From Dermacentor variabilis (taxonomy: Eukaryota > Arthropoda > Arachnida > Ixodida > Ixodidae): a stretch of DNA of 64,000 nt. Positions 34,701 to 45,391 of this stretch are shown here, piece by piece (positions within the stretch are counted from its first letter, which is position 1; each line of letters starts with the position of its first letter). The notes under the pieces were generated by a model. That model was not told the origin of the DNA. It did no database searches and was given only the letters and a program-made list of their open reading frames with translations. A program made the position numbers and the translations under genes. Where the stretch lies: positions 38,238,277 to 38,302,276 of the forward strand of contig NC_134569.1 of NCBI RefSeq assembly GCF_050947875.1. Reading direction: 5' to 3'.

Positions 34701-36368
34701 TTTGAAGAGAGCTTTTCATCGTTGCTGTTTACAATAAGCAAGAAATGTACGCTGCTTCATTTGCTGGGTTTCCTAATCCACAGCAAGCCTGGTCACTACC
34801 AAAAAAATATAATGCGACGCTCTTTGATATACGCATGACAAAATTACTCGCATATAGCCACGGGAAAGTGTGGCAAAGTTTATAAGAAAGTAATACAACG
34901 GCCCGCTTCAACATAGTTCTTTTCCTCATAAACGCCAGCTCTGCAGGAAAATAATAAACAAGGGAGCAGCAGGAGACGGAAGGGCCATTCAGTGAGCTAC
35001 AGTTACCATAAAGAAATCGATGCTTACACTGCGAATTTTTTCTTTGTTGAAGTGCATAATTTAGAAAAATAATATGATATCAGCATTAATACACAGAGTT
35101 TACTGCAGATACTGTGAAGTATTTTAAGTTCTCAAAGTTTAATTTCGTTCCCCGCTTCTGAATCGTATAGAGTCGACCATTCCCTGCAAACTGATATTGT
35201 TGTTTGCTTGTGGAAATCAAAGAGCCACACGAGCAGAAAAATGCAACCACACTTGCATGCCTATAAGCATGTGTAATATGCCGCAACGTGACCCAAGGGC
35301 CCATTATAGCTGAAGGCTGTAGTCATTGACGTATTGCTTAGGCGTTAAAAACTGTGTACGCACTAGACCACAGCGAGCAAATGGCTGAAAGTTGAACCAA
35401 AGCCCTTGTTTATATGGTGCTACTTGTTAGTCAAAAGCACAACACGTGATAGCCTCAACAATTATTTCGTAAACGAGGTGCCCAGAAACGCGAGCTGTCC
35501 ACCAGAAACTCTTGAGCCCAGGCAGTTATGGGCTTCGTCCAAACAGCAGAGTGGGCACCGAAAGACGCCAGACCTTCTAGAATTCAAGTTATTGATGATT
35601 TTAGACGCACTGAAGTAAAATGGAGAGACGAGCTAGTTGTCGAACCTTCGTCATTGAAACTTAAGCGCGAACTGAGACACGCAAAAGAGAGGGCAACGAC
35701 ACCAACGCTTTGGTGTACAGCGCGTCTGAAATTAGTTATAGCAAGACCAAGTACACAAAGGCCGTTTGAGCGCCGCAGACAACCTGACAAGAGGTTCCTG
35801 CAAGTTCTGTTTTTCGCTAAGATATATTCTTTGCTTGCGTAGTTTAAGCTTTTTACGGCTTTGTTGCGCAGGGATTTTGTTTTATGTAAAATGACGACAC
35901 TAAAAATCCTCCTTAGCAGTTTATAAGTGTCAGCTGTTGTAAGATAGCTTCACAGATACAGCCTAAGTTTCTGCAATCGTATATGCCATGTGTGCATGTG
36001 TCAAGCGCTTCTTCACCCAAAGAGCACCAAATTTATATGTGGTGCAATGTTGTAGTTAATGCACGATACACTGTACACTTCACTGCAGCACACGAGTTAT
36101 CTGGAACAAGACATAAGCAAAAAATATACAAACGCACTGTCTAAAAATTTTACTGGAGCCTAAGTGGAACGATAACTGGATCATACAACATCGGCTCCCC
36201 CCATTTACGGAGTTTCATATAAGAACGATAAACATAAAGAAAACAGAACGAACGTTCCACATAAGATCCACTTAAATGTCTCGTTCCACTTATTAACAGT
36301 TCGGATCCAGATAAAAATATGTGCATCACACTTTTAACTGGAACTTATATGGAACCAGATTAAGAGTG
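31759..36368. mobile_element. 4.6-kb DNA transposon with TA target duplication, unassigned superfamily
   Basis: The ends read CACTCTTAATCTGG (31759) and CCAGATTAAGAGTG (to 36368), a perfect 14-bp terminal inverted repeat, each flanked by TA. The inverted match continues imperfectly for about 20 more bases. Inside both ends, short units of GTTCCA-NATAAG type are scattered in both orientations (left: 31774-32060; right: 36165-36360). One 19-base copy (TCCACATAAGATCCACTTA) is present at both ends. Clustered subterminal units like these usually bind a transposase. TA duplication fits the IS630/Tc1/mariner group, but the ends and the internal ORF do not look like it. The interior is AT-rich and largely non-coding apart from the minus-strand ORF near 34.3-34.7 kb. 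Confidence 0.7.
34280..34719 (-). pseudogene. Unassigned transposon-borne ORF fragment
   Basis: A 124-codon frame (34719-34345) includes YIPLRQLLANLRHPEAAQYL, then a DGxxxxDFxDGxxFRxHxLF pattern, then LLVYCDDVEMANPLGMKRGA and KLTIFYIMFANFPP. From memory, this DxVExxNPLGxxxxxxKLxxFYxxxxNxPP pattern recurs in large uncharacterised proteins of fish, cnidarians and arthropods that look transposon-derived. I do not know its biochemical function and name no family. After the stop, another frame continues plausibly (SQRELLQDFLLTVNELSSEG), so the copy is frameshifted. It lies near the middle of the TA-flanked element on the minus strand. An alternative is that the ORF belongs to an older insertion that the element captured. 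Confidence 0.5.
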
Positions 36369-36659
36369 TAGCGCTCCCAGACCCCGAGTGCATGCGCACG
36401 CGTACAAGGCACCAAGTAGATTCGGGTAAAAAACACGTTATCTGAGTAAGCGTGACAAATTTATGCTCTGCCTCGTACAGAAAACCAGATGTGTCACTGA
36501 CACAATTCGGACCAGCTTTTCTAATATAATTAGCTTCCAAGGGTTGTCGTGCCGTTTACTGCCTGCCTCTGCCAAAAATCCTCACATCTCGGAACCGTGG
36601 AATACAATTCGGGCAAGCCCTGCAGTGTTCCACTAGCCGTCCACCATGATCAGGATGCA

Positions 36660-36750
36660 TTTATGCTCACTAAACAGTTGAAGTAAGTGCCCGTGTTGTC
36701 TCCGTATATATCTTGTTTGTGTGGTTTTAGCGCAAAACTCGTTTATTATA
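36660..36750 (-). repeat. Right arm of an outer inverted repeat
   Basis: Reverse complement of the arm at 31656-31740, including TTTATGCTCACTAAAC and the GTGTTGTCTCC and GTTTTAGCGCAAAACTCG blocks. It lies 290 bases outside the right end of the TA-flanked transposon, so the pair is asymmetric about it. Confidence 0.65.
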
Positions 36751-37109
36751 TCGGATAACCTACCGACCCAGCAGTTCACTCTTTTGAAGTTGTAGTTTGT
36801 GTAATACAATGTGAATGCGCGCTGTCTTCGACACCATCACATGCAAATTTTCGCTCACCACTAGTATTGCAGGAAAAACTCGAAGCAAAAATAAAATAAA
36901 TAACTGACTCGGCTGCTGTCAAAGTAACGAGGGTGGAAGCTACGAAGACCTTATGCTAGCGCAGGGATTCTCACTAATTACCTTTGTCTTTAATATGCAC
37001 GTTGCCCGGCACCTGTGTAATTCATTCGTAAATTTCTGCAACCTGTTAATGAAAATTGAATAGTACTGTGCAGCATTTCACCATGGGTCAATTTAAAATG
37101 GACAACGCC
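36751..37109. other. No gene recognised
   Basis: AT-rich sequence without recognisable features. Confidence 0.5.
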
Positions 37110-37256
37110 AAACCGGTTCGCAAGCTGGTTCAATGTTGCGTAACGGTTCGTGAATCGTTATAATTTTTTTATTTCTCCGAACTGGTAGTGAACCAGAACG
37201 AAATCGGAGTGGCGTTCAACCCGAACCGAGCCGGTATTGTTTCGGTTCTACACCCT
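37110..37256 (-). repeat. GAACC-rich repeat, copy 2
   Basis: On the minus strand it starts TAGGGTGTAGAACCG and is rich in GAACC words, like 26466-26590 on the plus strand. The two copies have diverged considerably. Confidence 0.4.
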
Positions 37257-40200
37257 AGTGGTAAGTGCACACTACATTTTTCGTGGTCTTATTTACACCT
37301 ATATGCTCTGTCCATTTTTCTCTATAGGATACTGAATGAGCTCGCGGCGGGTGATCTTGTTCAATGTTCTCGATCTTTTGAGAGCTCAATCCGCAAATGC
37401 CACGGATAGTGGCCTTCAGGATAACCCGCTTATCAGGGCAGGTGTTCAGAAATAGTGTGCTAGAGCGGTTCATAAGAACCAGTATGGATTAGATGTGACG
37501 TCGAACACAATATTTGTTAAGGAAGATAACCACTGACGAAAATTGTTCAGAAGCGAGAAACTTAGGAAATTTGGTCCCCTATAAAAGTTGGGCCCCTTCT
37601 TTTTTTCCCAAATGCCCAGCTTCATTAACAAATGTCAAAGCATTTTTCCCGCGCTTCCGCAGAGTGTGGGTAATAACTGGCTCCTTTTACGTACATCGCC
37701 AAACAGTTATCAAAATTTCTTCGGCATTTGGTTTTCTCTTTTCCCCCGTGGAATAAAACGTAAGAGACGCCTTCTTGTAATGATGGGAAGTTATATAACC
37801 TCGGAGTATTCACGCATGACAATATAAAGAAACAAAAACCTGAATGAAACTCACGTCGCCGTGCTTCCTGGTCCTCGCGTAGGGCAGCTAAAGAGAGCGA
37901 AGACAACTCTAATTAGCTAATTGGGGAGACGAGCAGCAAATGAGGCAAGGAAACTTGACTTCCGCCTTTAGTCAAACCACTTCAGCTTGTTGACATTTTA
38001 AAAAAACCCTCAGTTAAAAAAAATAATGTATCTATATTGGAGACTGTGGAGGGATCCACGTGTAGACTTTCGTATGTCTCTGAAGTTCTGTCTTTTTTCT
38101 TCGTTTTTTTTTGTTTTCTACCAGCGGCTCACTCTTTTTCGTCTACCACGTAAACATACGGTTGGGAGCAGCCGTCGTGGCTTCGTTCCCTCCATCGCTA
38201 TAACTTGACGGAAAGCCAAAAGCAATCCTTTGTGCATAAATTATACATGCGCATACGTGGCCTATTCCACTGCCTAACTAGATGAGCTAGGGCGCGTTCC
38301 TTAATACAAACAATACAAAGCAACAGAAGCAGTTCTATTGTCAAAGTAGCGGGCTGGCGATCCTTTACAAAACTGCTTGTTCCATACACGCGCACGGTCT
38401 TGGTAACCGAACGTTTTTAGCATAGCATAATTGTGTGTGCGCGGCACTTTGTTCTGTGAGGAGGACCTCAGATTAAATTATGTGCTTTATTTCGGGGGTT
38501 TAGTTACACGTACTTATACTAAAGGACTTTCGGGAACACCGACGTAGAATAAATGCCAAATTGCATATGCAGGTGCGCTTGTATGCACGAGTACAAAGGA
38601 GCACGACGTTTAAGAAAGCGCAGCTTGAAAGGATGAAAATGAGTATTGTGTAAGAAAAGCTCGCAGTAGACGTTGAAGTCAATGGAGACATGCTCTGGGA
38701 AAGAAAAGAGGCTGTGCGCGACAGTTATCTGCGTGCATCCGACTGTGTGAAGACCGCGTTCTGCGACTCCATAACATAGACAAGCACAGATCAGGATCAC
38801 ACATGCATAGCTTTAGAAAGATAACAAAGACATATTTTAGACTATGAAATCAAGCCGCTGCTACTTGGAACCAAGGTGTTGCTTTAAGACACCAAGATCA
38901 GTCTGTTAATTAATCATTCCATGAATCGTTTCCTGCATGATATGAGGTTGAATATTTATGAATAAATAAATAATGTAATTAATTAAATAATTGACAGCCT
39001 GACGACTGACTGGTTCATTTATTCATTTAGTTTAACGCCCACAAGTAATGCAGGGTTCATAAGATACGGTACAGTCGAGGGCTACGGGAAAATTTTGACC
39101 ACAAGGAGTATTTTGTAATGTGCAAATGCACAAAACGCAGAACCCTACTGTACTTGCAATCCGCGCCCATCCAAACTTTGAACATCAGGACAATCAAAGG
39201 GAATATGTGCAGCAAATGGACAAAACGCTAGACGATGAAGCAAAGTAAGAACGACAGACGCGAGGGAATCTTCCGGCTCATCTGCTGCGACAGCAGGAGG
39301 CGTTCACTACGGATGCCACCATCTGGTAGTGATGATGAGTTTCTTCATAAAGAGCACGAACCTACTGCGGCGGACAGACTGAGAATTACGAGGTATGACG
39401 ATACCATACAAATAAGCGCGAATGCTAAATAAACCAACGTTAAATCCAATGTAACCATCGTCGCAACTTCTCTAGAACCGCTCCTTTTTTGCTATCGGTA
39501 CACAGCGTCGTCATCGCCAGCTACAGTACATATCCGCCATTGTGTCCTCTGAAGCACGTACACACAGGCCATCACTCTCTTAAGACTGTTTAATGCACTC
39601 AAACCCCCGCGAGTCACCAAGTGTCAAAGGTGCGCGATAAATCGGTGGTGAGCGCGTTTACGGCGCATATTACTACTGCAGCGGCGCGTGAGTTCGATTC
39701 GCAGGGAGGGTGGCAGGCGGAGTTTCGCATTTCCTCGCCCTGTATGGCGAGAGTGAGCAGGTGCCCTGACGTCAGCGCGTCACGAAAGGGATCAACGGAC
39801 ACACGTGGCAAACGCAGTTTCCAGCTTTCGGCTGCTGTCGCAGTAAAAAACAGCAGCAGTGTGGTGCTAGCTGGACCTTCCCCGCAGCTGGACTAATCTG
39901 AAAGGTTAGAACAAACATGCCTCCCGAAGCTCTAAGCACGCTTACATGTAGGTATACGGTACTAGCAGTCTTCACAGGTGCTGTCAGTCGCTCTTAGAAT
40001 CGTACCATATAGTACCCTGTCGACGTCATATAAAAGAGTGCAGTGAGAGAGCTTTTGCTTTATTCGACATAAAAGAGCGCTAGTTGCTCCGTGTTTGTCC
40101 GCATAGCAAAATTTAGGTAAGATTGAAAGAGTAAGAATATGTGGAGATAACATAAAAAGAAAAGCAGCAGCAGACTAACTTTTTGTACTAACCAACTTAT

Positions 40201-40602
40201 GAGACCTTACAAAGCGTTTTCTTTCTCCAAAGTGACAGCGCAGTATACGTTATTCGAGCGCAAAGTGGTCCTTGGTAAAAATGTTTTCTCCGGAGGGGTG
40301 AAAAGTACTCGAAGCTCATAAAGGACACGCTTTTCTGTGCACCGGCGTAACAAGTTGATTTCACAGTTCGTGACTCTTCTGGCCGGACGAGCTGCGAGAT
40401 CCCCGCGTAGCAAAGAACGTTATTTGGCTTCAGTGAAGATACGGGTGCACTATCGGCCGAGGAAGCTCTGGCTGCAGAGGTCAAGGTATGGAGTACAGAA
40501 ATGGGCTAAGGCACGTCAAAAAAGAGGCCCTCTGAATTATAATCCGCATGGATCGGTACTAATATTGCGATAACAAAAGTAATAACTGAATGTTGAAACA
40601 CG
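37257..40602. other. No gene recognised
   Basis: Open frames are short and overlapping. Near 38940-39050 a run of AATAAATAAATAA-type sequence and TTCATTTATTCATTTAG may be the tail of a minus-strand retroposon, but no coding remnant supports it. Confidence 0.45.
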
Positions 40603-40612
40603 GATCACATGA

Positions 40613-40854
40613 CCCGCCGTGGTTGCTCAGTGGCTATGGTATTAGGCTGTTGAGCACGAGGTCGCGGGATCAAATCCCGGCCTCGGCGGCCCCATTTCGA
40701 TGGGGGCGAAATGCGAAAACACCCGTGTACTTAGATTTAGGTGCACGTTAAAGAACCCCAGGTGGTAGAAATTTCCGGAGTCCTCCACTACGGCGTGCCT
40801 CATAATCAGAAAGTGGTTTTGGCACGTACAACCCCATAATTAAATTTAATAACT
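40613..40854 (+). mobile_element. tRNA-derived SINE (Ruka-like) with target duplication
   Basis: A box (TGGTTGCTCAGTGG, 40620-40633) and B box (GGGATCAAATCCC, near 40667-40679) have tRNA spacing, and a tRNA-like 5' part is followed by a tRNA-unrelated body ending CCCCATAATT. The perfect direct repeat GATCACATGA (40603-40612 and 40855-40864, possibly one base longer) flanks it as a target-site duplication. Tick SINEs of this build are known (the Ruka family of ixodid ticks). The tRNA-like region is well preserved, so this is a fairly recent insertion moved by a LINE in trans. Confidence 0.85.
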
Positions 40855-40864
40855 GATCACATGA

Positions 40865-41240
40865 CGTGACATCATCTTTCTGCGCCGGCCTTGGTGTTGA
40901 GATCATTGGTAATGTGGTATCCTTGGTAACCTTGTTTCGTGCTTCTTGAGGACGACGGGCTTGTGTGAACGTCTGTGACTATTAATGGAATTTCTATTAG
41001 GCCACACGCGTTGGCGAACTCACCGCTAATTTCCTTCTTACCTTCCCTCCTTTCTCTCCCTGTCATCATTGTTTTCCCCTTTCCTGTTCCTCCGGTGTGC
41101 GGTAGCCAACTGGACATTATTCTGGTTAACTTCCCTGCCTTCTGCTTTTCTCTTTCCTCCTTGGTAACCTTGTGGACGGTGCTGCCCCAGGTACCCACGC
41201 TGGAGGGCCGACACTCATTTGTACATACCTTTTACAGAAC
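40865..41240. other. No gene recognised
   Basis: The 108-codon minus frame and 150-codon plus frame that cross this region run into SINE sequence and have no domain. Confidence 0.5.
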
Positions 41241-41465
41241 CTTCCGCAGTAGCTTAGTGGCTATATGCGTTGCACTGCTGAGCTTGAGGGTGCGTGTTCG
41301 ATGCCGGCCGCAGCAGCCGCAACCCAGTGGGAGCGAAATGCAAAAACGCTCGTGTACCGTGCATTGGCTGCGTGTTAAACAATCTCATGGTGTCAAAATT
41401 AATCCGCTACTCTCAACTACAGCGTGAGTCATAATCATTTCCTAAGCACGTAAGACCTCCGGATT
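41241..41465 (+). mobile_element. Second, older tRNA-derived SINE copy
   Basis: Same layout as the SINE at 40.6 kb: AGCTTAGTGGCTAT (A box), GTGTTCGATGCCGG (B box), AGTGGGAGCGAAATGCAAAA, CTCGTGTACCGTGC, and a body ending in AAGCACGTAAGACCTCC. Many substitutions and no clear target duplication indicate greater age. Confidence 0.75.
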
Positions 41466-43569
41466 TAAGTATTTGGATTTTTAATTCGTCGGGTTTCAAC
41501 AACTTCCGCTTGTATGCACTCGACCCTTACTCGCTACCTTCGTCTAACACCTTGGTTATTCCGCTGCGAAAAAAACTTATTGTCACATATGGGCCGCGTT
41601 TTAGGAATGGTTAGTCATTTCGAATTGGAGGGACGAACCGCGCCGCATGCAATAAATGCCGGTATGAAGAAACAATGCAGTACCTTCTTTGCGATGTGCC
41701 CTGTGAGGTAGTCGCTCGGATGGGGTAGGAAAATATCTTGGGACTTTGGCCGAAGCACTCTTCTATGGTCGAATTCATAAAACTGCCATGGCGCGTTTGC
41801 AAGTGACTGTACTGTATACGAACGCCTCTGACTGCCAGAGCACATTTCTCTACGGATTCTCTCACACTGACTGGTTCTTTTTTCATTTTCTAGTCTGTTC
41901 CCATTTCCCTTTCCCCAATTGTAAAGCATAGCCAGTAGTGCCCGGCGTTGCTTAACTTTCCAGCACATCTCTCTCCTTTGTCTGTCTCTATCTTTCTCTC
42001 TGTCTTTATACAACACCTTTAGTTCAAATTAGATGCAGAATTAGCGCGATGAAAACATCCCTGTATTTAAATGTAGTGGAATCGGAGTTGTTTCCGGCTG
42101 ATCTGATGGACATGTGGTGAAGTACTACAGTGATTCTATAAGAGACGCTCGAGCGGAGCACTTGCCGGGGTTGATAGCCAGGCTAAAATCGCCGGTCTCT
42201 ACAACTAAACACCACCACCACCACCACATCATGCTGGAACCTTCTCTCCAGCATTTCCGTGACCGACAGTATATTAAGTTGGACAACCAACGCAGGACTG
42301 TATTTCTATGCACCTACGGCGTATCGGCAGCATAAAGAAATAACTTTCATTCAAAGGACGATCTAGGAGGTGTATCCGCCACAAGATTTATTCATCCGAG
42401 TTTGAGAAGTTAAACATGCCTGATCGATTCTTTTGAGACTAAACGAGACTCTGTCGACTTGGCGTTTTCTCCAAAACCGCATTTGCATAACTTGCTTTCC
42501 AGAAGCTCCGATTACCTGCATGCCTCTTGCTGCTGTAGATGTTCCCTGCTTTGCATGTAATTGCAATATCGACTCTCACACTTCTTTCCCTGAAAATAAT
42601 GAGAAATGAAATAAAGCAACTGTACCACACAAAGAAAACAAAAGATTTCGATGGAGTTATTTCTTTTGTTTATCTTGTATTTATAGTTTTCTTTATTGTC
42701 AACGAATGCATCAAATGTTGAAAGGATGTAATTGAGCTTCAATTGTGTGTCGCCCGTTCCAAGCCGTATAGACGCTTTGAGAAGCATCTTGAACACAGAA
42801 AGTGTCACGGCTAGAAATTTTTCATAGCCAGTGCAACTTCGTGTGCCACTGTCTACAGTCGCGATATATTCGAGAATGTGCGCTATCTACACGAATAATA
42901 AAACTCCTTCGCATGGCAGTGTTTCATAAAGTTCTGCATTGATTTGTGCATGCAAAGTGAAAGCAAACGTAAGGGAGGTGTTATGCTACCCATGCGAAAC
43001 CGGATATACTGAAGCTATAAGGTGCAAATCTGGCATAGCGACAGTTGTTGCGCGGTCGTCCTGAACCTGTCGCTCTTAGGCTATTACTCGTATTCCCTCA
43101 ACCTATGGTCCAATTTTAGGTGTTGTAAGCATCCAAGGAGGATAAGAAATATTCGCTTTGTATAATTCAAAACTAAACAAAGCTTTATGCTCCTGAATAG
43201 CCTTCTGAATTTTTCTATTGTCCCTTTTCCCGAGGGCCAGGTTTAGTGGATGTTTCTCACGTTACATTAAAATGCGGTAAGCGTGTTGTGAAGCTTCAGC
43301 CTAATGTATAACTAGAAAGGGTGGATGACGAGTTTCAGCACTAAAGGACTCTAGGTTGCTTGGAGGACGCCTAGACGCACCCTAAGTCATCTTGACAGTA
43401 AGCGTTGAAGAAGCTCCTCAGAAGTTTGTGACAAGCCATGACGAATAGGTGTGAAATAAGCAATTTCTTGCTTTACGAGCGCATTATCTACTTCTAATAG
43501 TGAAGCGACCGTCCTCACCCCTCCCCCTCTCCCATATCGGTCCGGCTAGAAAGCGAAGTACGTGTATAA
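41466..43569. other. No gene recognised
   Basis: Contains a short (CAC)n run at 42209-42226. Otherwise overlapping short frames, AT-rich, without recognisable motifs. Confidence 0.5.
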
Positions 43570-44525
43570 GTGTGTTGACGTGTTTTTTTTTATTATTGCG
43601 CGGATGTCCGAAGCCCAGGACAGTTGTTGGTCGAGAATAACTCCTCAAAATTTATGTTCGTTCACGGACATCAAAGTTTGCCCTTCGAAATTCAGGTGAA
43701 AAGCCTTCATCTGTCGTCTAATGAAAGGCAATACAACTGTCTTAGCGTATGAAAGACCCCTGCCCCTTTCTTTCAAGAAGTTATCAATAACATGAAGACC
43801 TTCTTGCAATTTCGTTTGACTGTGACTTATACTTGGTCCAGAGGCCCATATGCAGACGTAGTCTGCGTACAGTGAATACCGCAGGCCAGACGGTAGTTTT
43901 TGTAGTAGTGCCACCGTTACACGATTAAAAAAGAAACGGACTATGAATACTACCCTGCGCGACACCTTGCGCGATGCTGTGGTGATTGCTCTGTTTTTCG
44001 TTTGTTTGCGTAATTAGCTTACTTTCAGACAAAAAATTTGAACTCTATCGCAGTGATCGGCACAGAGACCGAGCTCTAACATACTAGCAAGTACATGTAC
44101 GTGACTTACAGTGTCGAGTTGTCTCTGAATGTCTAAGAATACTGAGATTGGTATATTTCAACACACACGATCAAGTTGGACACATCTTACAAAGTCAAAC
44201 ACGGCATCCATAGCACAACGCTGTTGTCGAAACCCTGTCGCGTAGTCAGAAAATGCCCTCGTGCTTTCACTCAATCGTTGCATTCGAATGCCCACTATTT
44301 TCTCCATTAACTTACAATGACAGCTTGCGAGGCTTATGGGTCGGAAGGAGTGAACACATAGAATAGGCGTTTCATATTTAAGGAACGAAATACACCGAGC
44401 GACTTTCCATGAATCCGGAAGAGTAGCTTTTATCCGGATATTGTTAAATAACTCCATAATAGTAATTATATCTGCTGCTCCGAGGTTCTTTAACTTCATA
44501 TACGTAACACCGTCTGGGCCTGCAG
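43570..44525 (-). pseudogene. LINE reverse transcriptase, decayed
   Basis: Reading on the minus strand starts with GPDGVTYMKLKNLG (44525), then LPDSWKVARCISFLKYE, SFRPISLASCHCKLMEKIV, and a motif A region reading VFLDIQRQLDTVSH with the usual Ala-Phe before Asp altered. Motif B is lost in a frameshifted part. The active site reads SLYADYVCIWAS, where Tyr replaces the second catalytic Asp of YADD, followed by LQEGLHVIDNFLKERG and a motif E region interrupted by a stop (HKF, stop, GVILDQQLSW). The catalytic substitution and stops show it is dead. The wording fits an I- or R1-type arthropod LINE, distinct from the CR1 element at 27-30 kb. Confidence 0.8.
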
Positions 44526-45310
44526 CTTAACTTTGCACGGCATAATGTAACAACACATTTCAGCTATCTAGAGTGAGCTCACAGTCAAGGTGAGGGTGCT
44601 GTGACGAAAATAATGCTCAAGCTTTGTGGTCTGCAAGTTCTACGGAACTTGCAAACTGTTGGAAAGTCATTAAAGCTGCTGGTCGAGTTTTGTGTCCACA
44701 GAATTGGTCAGCAACGGCTGCTTCTGATGCGCAGCTGTGGTTAGGGCTCGGAAAGTGTGAATATGCGTAACTGGGCCACTTTAAGACCGGCAACGAATCG
44801 CATTTTCAGAACTGCTGTGAAAGAAGACAATGTCACGCAATATTCACGCCATCGTCTCCTAGCTCATTGATGCAGGCGCGTGCGCGAGGTCGAATGAACA
44901 TATTGTGCGTTGTTGTATTCGTCGAGCAGACTGCTGCGGCAGTAGTCAAATTCTGCCTGCCTTGTAATGTGTGTTACGTGTGATTTGTGTTACGCGTCAA
45001 TTGCAGCGTATGCTTTGGGAACAGAGCCTTGTTTCGTGGAAGTTCGAGAAGAGTCACTTAATATATCTGTGAAACTTTCAAAGTCAGTGTTTTTTTCCAG
45101 TGCTGCTTGTTATGCAAAGAGCAAAATTCTGCCAGTTCGTATATCTTGAAAAGCGCCGGGCTCCTTATTGCGTCTCGTCTGCACGTTATAATGAAGTCCT
45201 GTTGTACTATGAAAACAAGCTTTCAGGAAACTTTGGGCCAAACAGGGAGACCGCAATTACCGCTACACTACTCAGTTACAGCTCTTGCACCCCTCATTAG
45301 GCAGCAGTTA
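44526..45310. other. No gene recognised
   Basis: May include decayed upstream parts of the minus-strand LINE, but I cannot read endonuclease motifs. Confidence 0.4.

Positions 45311-45390
<80 letters not shown>
45311..45390. repeat. (AAT)n microsatellite
   Basis: About 27 perfect trinucleotide units. It gives poly-Asn or poly-Leu frames that are not genes. Confidence 0.95.

Positions 45391-45391
<1 letters not shown>

Noticed and set aside
38940..39060. AT-rich AATAAATAAATAA stretch as a retroposon tail
   Set aside because: No coding or structured sequence next to it identifies an element.
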